This document shows positions 7,898 through 16,737 of a DNA stretch of 64,000 bases, piece by piece. The first letter of the stretch is position 1; each line of letters opens with the position of its first letter. The notes under the pieces were generated by a model, which did not search any database, was not told the DNA's origin, and saw nothing but the letters and a program-made list of their open reading frames with translations. The position numbers and the translations under genes are program-made. Source of the DNA: Pseudomonas extremaustralis. Its GTDB lineage: Bacteria; Pseudomonadota; Gammaproteobacteria; Pseudomonadales; Pseudomonadaceae. The DNA is taken from NCBI RefSeq assembly GCF_900102035.1, contig NZ_LT629689.1:3270001-3334000 (forward strand), read 5' to 3'.

Positions 7898-8515
7898 CTA
7901 TTCGAGTACCACCAGGCGATTGGGCAGTTCGTTACGCGCCTGCGTCACCGGCACATGCGCCTTGAGCAACTCACCGCAGGCCTCGATGCAGGCAATGAAC
8001 CCGGCCAGCGTTTGCCCCTGCTTCACTTGCTGGGTGAACGCCTTGACGATGCCATCCCAATGGCTGTCGTCCAGGCGCTTGGAAATCCCGTCATCCACCA
8101 GAATCTCCACATAGCGTTCCGCCTCGCTGACGAAAATCAGCACCCCGGTGCTGCCTATGGTGCGGTGCAGGTTCTGCTCCAGGAACTGTCGGCGCGCCAG
8201 GTTCGACGCGCGCCAATGGCGCACCGAACGGGGGATCAACCGCGTGGTGACCCTGGGCAAGCGAAACACCAGGCACAGCAAGATGAACGTCACCCATTGC
8301 GCCAGCAGCAAGGTGTACATGGTCAGGTAGCCCGACAGGTAATGCACCACACCGGGCACCACCAGAGCGATGAGGCTGGCCCACAGCAACGGGATATAGG
8401 CGTAGTCATCCGCACGGGCAGCCAGCACCGTCACCAGTTCGGCGTCGGTCTGTTGCTCGACCCGGGCAATCGCCTCGGCGACCTGGCGCTGCTCGTGTTC
8501 ACTCAGTAATGCCAT
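7898..8515 (-). CDS. TPM-domain membrane protein
   Basis: 205 aa from ATG 8515. Residues 1-40 and 125-205 carry a TPM_phosphatase-like fold (VAEAIARVEQQTDAELVTVLAARADDY; STGVLIFVSEAERYVEILVDDGISKRLDDSHWDGIVKAFTQQVKQG) with two central membrane helices (about 42-62 and 68-90). It is the last gene of a lemA-TPM-TPM operon, 31 bp after its neighbour. TPM proteins occur in photosystem repair in plants and in uncharacterised bacterial envelope modules; this one seems to be the membrane-anchored partner. The exact role is unknown. Confidence 0.85.
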   Translation of the reverse strand: MALLSEHEQRQVAEAIARVEQQTDAELVTVLAARADDYAYIPLLWASLIALVVPGVVHYLSGYLTMYTLLLAQWVTFILLCLVFRLPRVTTRLIPRSVRHWRASNLARRQFLEQNLHRTIGSTGVLIFVSEAERYVEILVDDGISKRLDDSHWDGIVKAFTQQVKQGQTLAGFIACIEACGELLKAHVPVTQARNELPNRLVVLE

Positions 8516-8546
8516 GGTTGTAGATGCTCTTTTCTCGTTATTGTCA

Positions 8547-9284
8547 TTACCAGCCGCCCGACGCCCCGCCGCCACCAAAGCCGCCACCGCCGCCCCGGAA
8601 ACCACCGCCGCCACCGCCTCCGTCATTGCCGCCACGGCCACTGCTGCTGAGGATCGCCAACAGGATCGCCCACACCGGCAGGCCCAGGCGATTGCACAGC
8701 CACAACACGCCGATCAACAGGATGAACAAGCCGATGGAAAACCCCGGATTATCCTTGGCGAAGTTGGCATCCGCCACATGGGCCGGCACCGCCAGGGGCT
8801 CGCCGCCCACCACCTGGATCATCGCCGCCACGCCATCGCTGATGCCCTGGCTGAAATTACCCGCCTTGAACTTGGGCGTGATTACCTGGTTGATGATCAC
8901 CCACGACTGCGCATCGGTGAGCACACCTTCCAGGCCATAGCCGACTTCGATGCGCAACCTGCGCTCATCGCGGGCGACGATCAACAGCGCGCCGTTGTCC
9001 TTGCCCTTCTGGCCGATGCCCCAGTGGCGGCCCAGTTGATAACCGTAGTCTTCAATGGGCACGCCCTGCAGGTCGGGCACGGTGACCACCACGATCTGGT
9101 CGCCACTGCTTTGCTCCAGCGCCTGCAACTGCTGGGTGATGTGCTCGCGTACCTCCGGGTCGATCATCTGGGCGGTGTCCACCACCCGTCCGGTCAACGC
9201 CGGGAACGTCAACGCCGCCTGGGCCAGACCCACGCAAGCCAACAGCCACAGCGCCAGGCTTATCCTTAATAAACGCATCGACAC
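8547..9284 (-). CDS. TPM-domain protein with signal peptide and glycine-rich tail (YgcG-like)
   Basis: 245 aa. An N-terminal signal peptide (LRISLALWLLACVGLAQA), then the TPM domain (FPALTGRVVDTAQMIDPEVREHITQQLQALEQSSGDQIVVVTVPDL in short segments; VGYGLEGVLTDAQSWVIINQVITPKFKAGNFSQGI), a membrane helix (about 190-220) and a tail made almost only of glycine and phenylalanine (about 225-245). The domain should face the periplasm. It lies 12 bp downstream of lemA. The combination lemA plus one or two TPM genes is recurrent in proteobacteria; its biochemical activity is not settled. Confidence 0.88.
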   Translation of the reverse strand: MSMRLLRISLALWLLACVGLAQAALTFPALTGRVVDTAQMIDPEVREHITQQLQALEQSSGDQIVVVTVPDLQGVPIEDYGYQLGRHWGIGQKGKDNGALLIVARDERRLRIEVGYGLEGVLTDAQSWVIINQVITPKFKAGNFSQGISDGVAAMIQVVGGEPLAVPAHVADANFAKDNPGFSIGLFILLIGVLWLCNRLGLPVWAILLAILSSSGRGGNDGGGGGGGFRGGGGGFGGGGASGGW

Positions 9285-9296
9285 CTCAATGAAGCC

Positions 9297-9908
9297 TTAT
9301 TTGAACTTCACTTGCGGCGCTTTATCAGCATCGGCGCTGGTGGCTTCGAACGTGGCGCGGATCGGCAGATCGCTGTACATCACGCTGTGCCACAGGCGGC
9401 CGGGGAACGTGCGGATCTCGGTGTTATAGGCCTGTACGGCCTGGATGAAATCGCGGCGAGCCACGGCGATGCGGTTTTCCGTGCCTTCAAGCTGCGACTG
9501 CAGGGCCAGAAAATTCTGATTGGCCTTCAGGTCCGGATAGCGCTCGGACACCACCATCAAACGGCTCAGGGCACCGCTCAAGCCATCCTGGGCTTGCTGG
9601 TACTGCTTGAGTTTTTCCGGGTTGTCGAGAGTGCTGGCATCGACCTGGATCGACGTCGCCTTGGCCCGCGCCTCGATCACGGCGGTGAGGGTGTCCTGCT
9701 CATGGGCCGCGTAGCCCTTGACCACTTCCACCAGGTTGGGAATCAGGTCGGCCCGGCGTTGATACTGGTTCTGCACCTGGCCCCAGGCCGCCTTGGCCTG
9801 TTCATCCAGGGTCGGAATAGTGTTGATGCCACAACCGCTCAGGACTGTGCTGATCAATAGCAAAGCCGCGGCTTTCAAGCCCCAGCGGTAACCTTGTGCT
9901 GCTTGCAT
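9297..9908 (-). CDS. LemA-family lipoprotein
   Basis: 203 aa from ATG 9908. A lipobox (LLLISTVLSGC, Cys26) predicts lipid anchoring, followed by the LemA four-helix domain: WGQVQNQYQRRADLIPNLVEVVKGYAAHEQ, then VIEARAKATS and ALSRLMVVSERYPDLKANQNF. It is first in the lemA-TPM-TPM operon on the minus strand and divergent from bglX with a 241-bp gap. LemA proteins are envelope-associated helical proteins of unclear function; the pairing with TPM genes suggests a common envelope quality-control or protease-accessory role, which is inference. Confidence 0.92.
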   Translation of the reverse strand: MQAAQGYRWGLKAAALLLISTVLSGCGINTIPTLDEQAKAAWGQVQNQYQRRADLIPNLVEVVKGYAAHEQDTLTAVIEARAKATSIQVDASTLDNPEKLKQYQQAQDGLSGALSRLMVVSERYPDLKANQNFLALQSQLEGTENRIAVARRDFIQAVQAYNTEIRTFPGRLWHSVMYSDLPIRATFEATSADADKAPQVKFK

Positions 9909-10149
9909 GGTGTTTCTCCTGCCCAACCTTTAAGGAATTTGACGACTCGCCCTATAAACCACGCGCATGGGGCATAATCCGCCCCCATCACTGGAATGCA
10001 TCGAGCCAATCAGCTAAAAAGATGCCCAGCGCGATAAAGAGTTCAGAGTGTGCGGCATTTATCTGAACGACACCCGAATAACAATAGACGCTCCCCACAT
10101 TTTGGCCGACCAGCCTAACCGCTGTGCAGTGCGCCGAAAAAGGATATTC

Positions 10150-12441
10150 ATGAAGAAGCTGTGTTTGCTCGGCCTTGTTGCCACTTTGGCTACCCAACCC
10201 GTCTGGGCAGAAACAAAGCCTGCTGCGCTTAAAGACAAGGACGCCTTCGTCAGCGACCTGCTCGGACAGATGACCCTCGATGAAAAGATCGGCCAATTGC
10301 GCCTGATCAGCATCGGCCCGGAAATGCCCCGCGAGCTGATCCGCAAGGAAATCGCCGCCGGCCGCATCGGTGGCACGTTCAACTCCATCACCCGCCCGGA
10401 AAACCGTCCGATGCAGGACGCGGCCATGCGCAGCCGCTTGAAGATCCCGATGTTCTTCGCCTATGACGTGATCCACGGCCACCGCACGATCTTTCCGATC
10501 AGCCTGGCCCTGGCCTCCAGCTGGGACCTGGACGCCATCGGCCGCTCCGGGCGCATCGCCGCCCAGGAAGCCGCCGCCGACAGCCTCGATCTCACCTTCG
10601 CGCCGATGGTCGACATCTCCCGCGATCCGCGCTGGGGCCGGACGTCCGAAGGCTTCGGCGAAGACACCTACCTGGTGTCGCGCATCGCCGAAGTGATGGT
10701 CAAGGCCTTCCAGGGCACCAGCCCCGCGAATGCCGACAGCATCATGGCCAGCGTCAAGCACTTTGCCCTGTACGGCGCGGTGGAAGGCGGTCGCGACTAC
10801 AACGTGGTCGACATGAGCCCGGTCAAGATGTACCAGGACTACCTGCCGCCCTACCACGCGGCGATCAAGGCCGGTTCCGGCGGTGTGATGGTGGCGCTCA
10901 ACTCGATCAACGGCGTGCCCGCCACCGCCAACACCTGGCTGATGAACGACCTGCTGCGCAAGGACTGGGGCTTCAAGGGCCTGGCTGTCAGCGACCACGG
11001 CGCGATCTTCGAGCTGATCAAGCACGGCGTGGCCAAGGACGGGCGTGAAGCCGCCAAGCTGGCGATCAAGGCCGGCATCGACATGAGCATGAACGACTCG
11101 CTGTATGGCAAGGAATTGCCAGGGCTGCTCAAATCCGGCGAGATCGAGCAGAGCGATATCGACAACGCCGTGCGCGAAGTGCTCGGCGCCAAATACGACA
11201 TGGGCCTGTTCAAAGACCCGTACCTGCGCATCGGCAAGGCCGAGGACGACCCCGCCGACACCTACGCCGAAAACCGCCTGCACCGTGCCGAAGCCCGTGA
11301 TGTCGCACGCCGCAGCCTGGTGCTGCTGAAGAACCAGAACGACACCCTGCCGCTGAAAAAATCCGCGACCATCGCGCTCGTGGGCCCGCTGGCCAAGGCG
11401 CCAATCGACATGATGGGCAGTTGGGCCGCCGCCGGTAAGCCTGCGCAATCGGTCACGCTGCTCGACGGCCTCAACGCGGCCATCGGCGGGAAAGGCAAGA
11501 TCATCTACGCCCGTGGCGCCAATATCACCAACGACAAGGCCGTGGTCGATTACCTCAACTTCCTCAACTTCGATGCCCCGGAAGTGGTGGATGACACCCG
11601 CCCGGCCCAGGAAATGATCGACGAGGCCGTCAAGGCCGCCAAGGATGCCGACGTGGTGGTCGCCGCCGTGGGCGAGTCCCGTGGCATGTCCCATGAATCG
11701 TCCAGCCGCACCGACCTGAACATTCCGCAAAGCCAGCGCGACCTGATCAAAGCCCTCAAAGCCACGGGCAAACCGCTGGTGCTGGTGCTGATGAACGGCC
11801 GTCCGCTGTCGATCCTGGACGAGAAGCAACAGGCCGATGCGATCCTGGAAACCTGGTTCGCCGGCACCGAAGGCGGCAACGCCATCGCCGACGTGCTGTT
11901 CGGTGACTACAACCCGTCGGGCAAGCTGCCGATCACCTTCCCACGCTCGGTGGGGCAGATTCCGACCTATTACAACCACCTGACCATCGGCCGGCCGTTC
12001 ACCCCAGGCAAGCCGGGCAACTACACCTCACAATACTTCGATGACATCACCGGGCCGCTGTTCCCGTTTGGTTATGGCCTGAGCTACACCACGTTCAGCC
12101 TCTCGGACATGGCGCTGTCGTCCACCACCCTGAACAAGACCGGCAAGCTCGACGCCAGCGTCACCGTGAAAAACACCGGCAAGGTGGACGGCGAAACCGT
12201 GGTGCAGCTGTATATCCAGGACGTGGCGGGTTCGATGATCCGGCCGATCAAGGAGCTGAAGAACTTCCAGAAGGTCATGCTCAAGGCTGGCGAAGAACGC
12301 ACCTTGCACTTCACCATCACCGAGGACGACTTGAAGTTCTATAACACCCAACTCAAGTACGCAGCCGAACCGGGCCAGTTCAATGTGCAGATCGGGCTGG
12401 ATTCCCAGGATGTGCAGCAGCAAACCTTCGAGCTGCTCTGA
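10150..12441 (+). CDS. bglX: Periplasmic beta-glucosidase, GH3 family
   Basis: 763 aa from ATG 10150 (a longer in-frame extension lacks a signal sequence). Residues 1-20 form a signal peptide (MKKLCLLGLVATLATQPVWA). The GH3 N-terminal barrel shows GTFNSITRPENRPMQD, FAYDVIHGHRTIFPISLA, FAPMVDISRDPRWGRTSEGFGED and the nucleophile region LAVSDHGAI with Asp282; the C-terminal GH3 domain shows SHESSSRTDLNIP and ETWFAGTEGGNAIADVLFG, and a fibronectin III-like domain closes the protein. Length and order match E. coli BglX. It should hydrolyse beta-linked glucosides in the periplasm. A single-gene unit ending at a REPIN. Confidence 0.95.
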   Translation: MKKLCLLGLVATLATQPVWAETKPAALKDKDAFVSDLLGQMTLDEKIGQLRLISIGPEMPRELIRKEIAAGRIGGTFNSITRPENRPMQDAAMRSRLKIPMFFAYDVIHGHRTIFPISLALASSWDLDAIGRSGRIAAQEAAADSLDLTFAPMVDISRDPRWGRTSEGFGEDTYLVSRIAEVMVKAFQGTSPANADSIMASVKHFALYGAVEGGRDYNVVDMSPVKMYQDYLPPYHAAIKAGSGGVMVALNSINGVPATANTWLMNDLLRKDWGFKGLAVSDHGAIFELIKHGVAKDGREAAKLAIKAGIDMSMNDSLYGKELPGLLKSGEIEQSDIDNAVREVLGAKYDMGLFKDPYLRIGKAEDDPADTYAENRLHRAEARDVARRSLVLLKNQNDTLPLKKSATIALVGPLAKAPIDMMGSWAAAGKPAQSVTLLDGLNAAIGGKGKIIYARGANITNDKAVVDYLNFLNFDAPEVVDDTRPAQEMIDEAVKAAKDADVVVAAVGESRGMSHESSSRTDLNIPQSQRDLIKALKATGKPLVLVLMNGRPLSILDEKQQADAILETWFAGTEGGNAIADVLFGDYNPSGKLPITFPRSVGQIPTYYNHLTIGRPFTPGKPGNYTSQYFDDITGPLFPFGYGLSYTTFSLSDMALSSTTLNKTGKLDASVTVKNTGKVDGETVVQLYIQDVAGSMIRPIKELKNFQKVMLKAGEERTLHFTITEDDLKFYNTQLKYAAEPGQFNVQIGLDSQDVQQQTFELL

Positions 12442-12460
12442 CACCCGCCCCCATCCTCTA

Positions 12461-12558
12461 TAGGAGCGAGCTTGCTCGCGAAGACCGTTAACGATGACGC
12501 GCTCATGCTGAATGAACGCGTCGTTCTCAGGTTTTTCGCGAGCAAGCTCGCTCCTACA
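12461..12558. repeat. REPIN (TAGGAGCGAGCTTGCTCGCG family)
   Basis: TAGGAGCGAGCTTGCTCGCG at 12461 is mirrored by CGCGAGCAAGCTCGCTCCTA at 12538-12557 around a 58-bp spacer that itself is partly palindromic (AACGATGACGCG / CGCGTCGTT). It separates convergent bglX and clsB. The family recurs at 17539, 36680 and 63019. Confidence 0.9.
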
Positions 12559-12586
12559 ATTGAGCGCGTTAAGCGAGTTGGGCGGG

Positions 12587-13744
12587 TCAGCCGCGTCGGT
12601 TGAGCAGGTTCACCACCAACCGATCGATCCACCCCCACACCCGCTGCTTCACCCGCCGCCACAATGGCCGCGACTTCCACGCCTCCAGGCTCACCGCCTG
12701 GCTCTGGGCGAAATCCCGCTCGAAACTGCCCGCCACGGCCAGCGTCAGCTCAGGGTCCAACGCTTCCAGGTTGGCTTCCAGGTTGAAGCGCAGGTTCCAG
12801 TGGTCGAAGTTGCATGAGCCGATGCTGACCCAATCGTCCACCAACACCATCTTCAGGTGCAGGAAGCACGGCTGGTACTCGAAAATCTGCACGCCCGAGC
12901 GCAGCAAGCGCGGGTAATAACGGTGCCCGGCGTAGCGCACGGACGGGTGATCGGTGCGCGGGCCGGTCAGCAGCAAACGCACGTCCACGCCGCGCCCCGC
13001 TGCCCGGCGCAAGGCCCGGCGCACGCCCCAGGTGGGCAGGAAATATGGGGTCGCCAACCAGATGCGCTGGCGGCTGCTGCTCAGCGCGCGGATCAACGAG
13101 TGCAGAATGTCGCGGTGCTGGCGCGCATCGGCATAGGCGACGCGGCCAAGCCCAGGCCCGGTCGCCGGCACTTTGGGCAAGCGCGGCAGGCCGAAATGGG
13201 TGGCCGGTTTCCAGGCGCGCCGGTCGTCGTTGGCCAGCCATTGGCGGTCGAACAGCGCTTGCCAATCCAGCACCAGCGGGCCGTCGATCTGCACCATCAC
13301 TTCATGCCAGTCGGCGGTGTCCTGTCCCGGCGTCCAGAATTCATCGGTGACGCCAGTCCCCCCGACCACGGCGACATCCTGGTCGATCAGCAACAGCTTG
13401 CGGTGATCGCGGTACAGGTTGCGCATCCAACGACGCCAGTTCAGGCGGTTGTAAAACCGCAGTTGCACACCGGCGTCGGTCAAGCGCTTGCGCAGCCCGA
13501 GGGTAAACGCCAGGCTGCCGTAATCATCGAACAGACAACGCACCCGCGCGCCCCGCTCGGCCGCCAGCACCAGCGCCTGCACCATGGCTTCGGCACAGGC
13601 TCCGGCTTCCACCAGGTACAACTCCAGATCCACCTGTCGCTGTGCACGGGTAATGCCTGCCAGCATCCGCGGGAAAAAATCCGGGCCGTCGATCAGCAAC
13701 TCGAACCGGTTGGCGCTGCGCCACGGGAACACCGCGCCGCTCAC
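12587..13744 (-). CDS. clsB: Cardiolipin synthase B (phospholipase D superfamily)
   Basis: 385 aa starting at a GTG (13744), one base after the stop of the upstream yceI-like gene. Two complete HKD motifs are seen: DHRKLLLIDQDVAVVGG (His114, Lys116, Asp121) and FLHLKMVLVDDWVSIGS (His296, Lys298, Asp303). ClsB lacks the N-terminal membrane helices of ClsA, as here, and joins phosphatidyl groups to make cardiolipin at the inner membrane. The C-terminus is basic and amphipathic (RPLWRRVKQRVWGWIDRLVVNLL), a likely membrane-binding segment. The tight coupling to a YceI gene is noted. Confidence 0.9.
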   Translation of the reverse strand: MSGAVFPWRSANRFELLIDGPDFFPRMLAGITRAQRQVDLELYLVEAGACAEAMVQALVLAAERGARVRCLFDDYGSLAFTLGLRKRLTDAGVQLRFYNRLNWRRWMRNLYRDHRKLLLIDQDVAVVGGTGVTDEFWTPGQDTADWHEVMVQIDGPLVLDWQALFDRQWLANDDRRAWKPATHFGLPRLPKVPATGPGLGRVAYADARQHRDILHSLIRALSSSRQRIWLATPYFLPTWGVRRALRRAAGRGVDVRLLLTGPRTDHPSVRYAGHRYYPRLLRSGVQIFEYQPCFLHLKMVLVDDWVSIGSCNFDHWNLRFNLEANLEALDPELTLAVAGSFERDFAQSQAVSLEAWKSRPLWRRVKQRVWGWIDRLVVNLLNRRG

Positions 13745-13745
13745 G

Positions 13746-14327
13746 TCAGCGCGCCGTAAAGATCAGTACCGCACCCACCGGCACCGACAAACTGATCGAC
13801 TTGAGCCCCGCCGCTTCGCGCAACGCCGCCACACCCGGCGCCAGGTCGAAATCCTCGGCATGCAGCACCAACGGTTCGAGGGTCACCACCTGGAAACGCC
13901 GGTCATCCAGGCGCGTGGCCAACAGCTCGGCGTTGTAGGTCTGGGTCTTGCCGTGCAAGGTGACGCTCAGCGGCAGGCGCAATTCCAGCTGCGCGCCGGG
14001 GGCCAGGTCGTTGATGGGCTGCAGGTTGATCTGCGCGTTGATCAACGCTTCGGGGAATGTCTTTATCTCGAACAGCGCATTGCGCATGCGTTGATCGCGC
14101 AACGGGATGCCACTGTTGACCGACTCCAGCTCCACTTCCACGGTTGCCGCGCCCTGGCTGTCGACCTTGCCGTGCAACACCAGGAAGCGCTGCACCTCGG
14201 CGATCTCGGTGTTTTTGGTGGTGACGAAGGACAAGCGCGAGGATTCGTTATCCAGGTACCAGTCGGCGTGGGCGGGCAAGGCGGCACAGGTCAGCAGCGT
14301 GAAGACCAGCGGTTTGACATTGAACAT
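13746..14327 (-). CDS. YceI-family periplasmic protein
   Basis: 193 aa with a signal peptide (MFNVKPLVFTLLTCAALPAHA) and a YceI lipocalin-like domain: WYLDNESSRLSFVTTKN, VEVELESVNSGIPLRDQRMRN, FPEALINAQINL, LSVTLHGKTQTYNAELLATRL. YceI proteins bind isoprenoid lipids such as polyprenyl chains in the periplasm. It overlaps the transcription unit with clsB (one-base gap), so the two are probably co-translated. The final residues FTAR are encoded right at the clsB start. Confidence 0.92.
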   Translation of the reverse strand: MFNVKPLVFTLLTCAALPAHADWYLDNESSRLSFVTTKNTEIAEVQRFLVLHGKVDSQGAATVEVELESVNSGIPLRDQRMRNALFEIKTFPEALINAQINLQPINDLAPGAQLELRLPLSVTLHGKTQTYNAELLATRLDDRRFQVVTLEPLVLHAEDFDLAPGVAALREAAGLKSISLSVPVGAVLIFTAR

Positions 14328-14402
14328 AAAGACTCATGGGGCAAAAAACCTGCACGAACCTTAAGCGCAATGTCACAAACCGCGCAAATCCAATGTGGCA
14401 GG

Positions 14403-14717
14403 TCAGGGATTGAGGCGACAGCCCTGACGATCACCCAGCCACCGCGCCGTGTGCGTACGCCCCAACCCGCTGGCCGTCACTTCACTGCGCTGCGGGTCAT
14501 CGGCAAGCGCACTGGTGGGCACGTACTGCTTCACATATCCCCGGCAATACTCCGCCGGGTTATTCGCCACATACCGACACGAGCAATATTCCTTGGCCGT
14601 ATACGCCGCGATGATGTCCGGGAAGGCTTGCAGGTTGACGCGCTCATGCCAGACCCAGCCAATCAGGGCGAGCAACAGTAAGAGGAACAGGCTGGTCAAC
14701 GGCCGACGACGGATCAT
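14403..14717 (-). CDS. Small cysteine-rich membrane-anchored protein
   Basis: 104 aa. An N-terminal membrane helix (residues 7-24: LTSLFLLLLLALIGWVWH) is followed by a probably periplasmic domain with four cysteines (EYCSCRYV, EYCRGY, DRQGCRL). It overlaps the upstream serine hydrolase stop by ATGA (14714-14717), so the two are translationally coupled, and relatives are, as far as I recall, often next to such hydrolases in Pseudomonas, sometimes labelled amidase without visible support. No catalytic motif is visible. Function unknown. Confidence 0.75.
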   Translation of the reverse strand: MIRRRPLTSLFLLLLLALIGWVWHERVNLQAFPDIIAAYTAKEYCSCRYVANNPAEYCRGYVKQYVPTSALADDPQRSEVTASGLGRTHTARWLGDRQGCRLNP

Positions 14718-15796
14718 GGCTGCACCGCCGCGAGCACACGCTTGAGCAGTTCGTTATGGCGGTAACTGCCGTCGCGATCGTCGCCATAGCGCACGATCAC
14801 CAGGTGTTCGTCGGGCAGCACATACAGCGCCTGTCCCCAGTGACCAAGGGCGGCGAAGGTGTCGGCGGGGGCGTCCGGCCAAGGTCGCGCAGCGCCCTGC
14901 ACTTCGCGGTTGAGCCACCAGTGGCCGCCGGGCACGGCTTCGTCCTGGCCGGCTTTATATGCATCGAAGGGTTGGCGATTGAAGTCGACCCAGGCCTTGG
15001 GCAGCAACTGCTGCGCGCCCCAGCGTCCATCGCGCGCCATCAACAGGCCGACCCGCGCCAAATCGCGGGCGGTGAGGTAGGCGTAGGACGAAGCGACGAA
15101 GGTTTCGTCGGCGTCGGTTTCCCAGGTGGCGTGGTGAATACCCAGCGGCTTGAACAGCGCGTCCCACGGGTAACTCATGTAGGCCTTGTGGCCGAGCATG
15201 CCTTTAAGGGCGGCGGACAATAGATTGCTGTCGCCACTGGAATAGCGAAAGGCCTTGCCCGGTGCACTGAAGCTGTCGGTGTCCGCCGCGAACTCGGCCA
15301 TATCGTGACGGCCACGGGTGTACAGCATCGCGACGACCGAGGATTTCAACGGCGCGACTTCGTAACTTTCCTGCCAATCCAATCCCGACGCCCAATGCAA
15401 CAGGTCAGCCATGGTCACCGCGGGGTGTTGCTTCATGGGCGGGTAGAAGCATGCCACCGGGTCCGTCAATTTGAAGCGATTGTCGCCGTAGGCCACGCCG
15501 AGCACGCTGGCCATCAGGCTTTTGCTGATGGACCAGGTCAGGTGCGGCGTGCGGGCAGTGGTCGGTGCAGCGTAGCGTTCATAGATGATCTCGCCGTCAC
15601 GAATCACCAGTAGCGCATCGGTGCGGATGCCCTGGCGGGTAGCGTCGTCACGCGTTGGGAAAGCGTAGGTGTTGAGGGCGTCGACAGCGGGGCCTTCGAT
15701 CGGTGTGCCCTTGGCCCAGTCCTTGTCGGGCCAGGTTTCGGCGCGGGAGGTGAAGGTGACGAACAGCAGCGCAGCACACAACAGGCCTCTGACCAT
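14714..15796 (-). CDS. Serine hydrolase, beta-lactamase/DD-peptidase fold
   Basis: 360 aa from ATG 15796 (GTG two codons earlier is an alternative). A signal peptide (MVRGLLCAALLFVTFTSRA) precedes the class C beta-lactamase-like domain with the SxxK motif TWSISKSLMASVLG (Ser89, Lys92), the Y-S-S motif FRYSSGDSN and, near the C-terminus, GHWGQALYVLPDEHLVIVRYGDD. It should be a periplasmic esterase or peptidase of the AmpC/EstB-like superfamily; 6-aminohexanoate hydrolase-like proteins share this pattern. It is transcribed with the 104-aa gene downstream and divergent from olsB. Confidence 0.88.
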   Translation of the reverse strand: MVRGLLCAALLFVTFTSRAETWPDKDWAKGTPIEGPAVDALNTYAFPTRDDATRQGIRTDALLVIRDGEIIYERYAAPTTARTPHLTWSISKSLMASVLGVAYGDNRFKLTDPVACFYPPMKQHPAVTMADLLHWASGLDWQESYEVAPLKSSVVAMLYTRGRHDMAEFAADTDSFSAPGKAFRYSSGDSNLLSAALKGMLGHKAYMSYPWDALFKPLGIHHATWETDADETFVASSYAYLTARDLARVGLLMARDGRWGAQQLLPKAWVDFNRQPFDAYKAGQDEAVPGGHWWLNREVQGAARPWPDAPADTFAALGHWGQALYVLPDEHLVIVRYGDDRDGSYRHNELLKRVLAAVQP

Positions 15797-15869
15797 GGAC
15801 ACAGACTCAAGGGGGCATTCAAGCCCGCGAGCCTAGCCGAGACCGATGACAGATTGGCGACATCGGCGC

Positions 15870-15898
15870 CTGTCATCCAAGCGTCACCGTAACTTCAT
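15870..15898 (+). promoter_or_regulatory. Pho box with three direct repeats upstream of olsBA
   Basis: CTGTCAT (15870-15876), GCGTCAC (15881-15887) and ACTTCAT (15892-15898) are spaced by 11 bp, matching the PhoB consensus of 7-bp direct repeats with 4-bp spacers. The first two repeats fit almost perfectly. The box ends 83 bp before the olsB ATG. It agrees with the known induction of ornithine lipid synthesis by phosphate limitation. Confidence 0.75.
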
Positions 15899-15981
15899 GG
15901 AGATGACACCGGGGCTACATAGCCTGACTTTGGACAAACAAGTCGACCGGCCGAACGATGGCCGGCACTCGGAGATTCGCC

Positions 15982-16737
15982 ATGACTCAGATCGCCCGCA
16001 TCAGCGACACCGGCAATGAACGCCGTCTGCAAGCCGAACGCCTGATCGGCGCCCAGGCTTTGCAGGAAGCCCAGGCCCTGCGATTCAACGTCTTCAGCGG
16101 CGAGTTCAACGCCAAGCTCAAAGGCGCGGAACTGGGCCTGGACATGGATGACTATGATGTTCACTGCAGCCACATCGGTGTGCGGGACTTGAACAGCGGT
16201 CGACTGGTGGCCACCACCCGCTTGCTCGATCACCAGGCCGCCAACACCCTGGGTCGGTTCTACAGCGAAGAAGAATTCAGCCTGCATGGGTTGCTGCACT
16301 TGCAGGGCCCGATCCTGGAAATCGGCCGCACCTGCGTCGACCCGGCCTACCGCAACGGCGGCACCATCGCGGTGCTGTGGGGCGAGTTGGCCGAAGTGCT
16401 CAACCAGGGCAGCTACAGCTACCTGATGGGCTGCGCGAGCATCCCGATGCATGACGGCGGCATCCAGGCCCACGCGATCATGCAGCGCCTGCGCGAACGC
16501 TATCTGTGCAACGAACACCTGCGCGCCGAACCGAAAAAGCCGCTGCCGGCACTGGACCTGCCGTCCAACGTGATCGCGGAAATGCCGCCACTGCTCAAGG
16601 CCTATATGCGCCTGGGCGCGAAGATCTGCGGCGAACCGTGCTGGGATGAAGATTTCCAGGTGGCCGACGTGTTCATCCTGCTCAAGCGCGATGAACTGTG
16701 CCCGCGTTACGCCCGCCACTTCAAGGCGGCCATGTGA
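15982..16737 (+). CDS. olsB: L-ornithine N(alpha)-acyltransferase
   Basis: 251 aa from ATG 15982. The GNAT-like OlsB domain is visible: [74 protein letters not shown] and [14 protein letters not shown]. OlsB transfers a 3-hydroxyacyl group from acyl-carrier protein to ornithine, giving lyso-ornithine lipid in the cytoplasm. Its stop codon overlaps the olsA start by one base. A Pho box upstream suggests control by PhoBR. Confidence 0.93.
   Translation: MTQIARISDTGNERRLQAERLIGAQALQEAQALRFNVFSGEFNAKLKGAELGLDMDDYDVHCSHIGVRDLNSGRLVATTRLLDHQAANTLGRFYSEEEFSLHGLLHLQGPILEIGRTCVDPAYRNGGTIAVLWGELAEVLNQGSYSYLMGCASIPMHDGGIQAHAIMQRLRERYLCNEHLRAEPKKPLPALDLPSNVIAEMPPLLKAYMRLGAKICGEPCWDEDFQVADVFILLKRDELCPRYARHFKAAM

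Noticed and set aside
9988..11979. Very long open frame (over 600 codons) antisense to bglX
   Set aside because: It is a high-GC shadow of the bglX codon pattern: low-complexity His/Gly/Val/Gln-rich translation, no domain, no ribosome site.
14403..14717. Amidase label for the 104-aa protein
   Set aside because: Only one helix and four cysteines are seen; the Ser-Ser-Lys amidase signature is absent and the protein is far too short.
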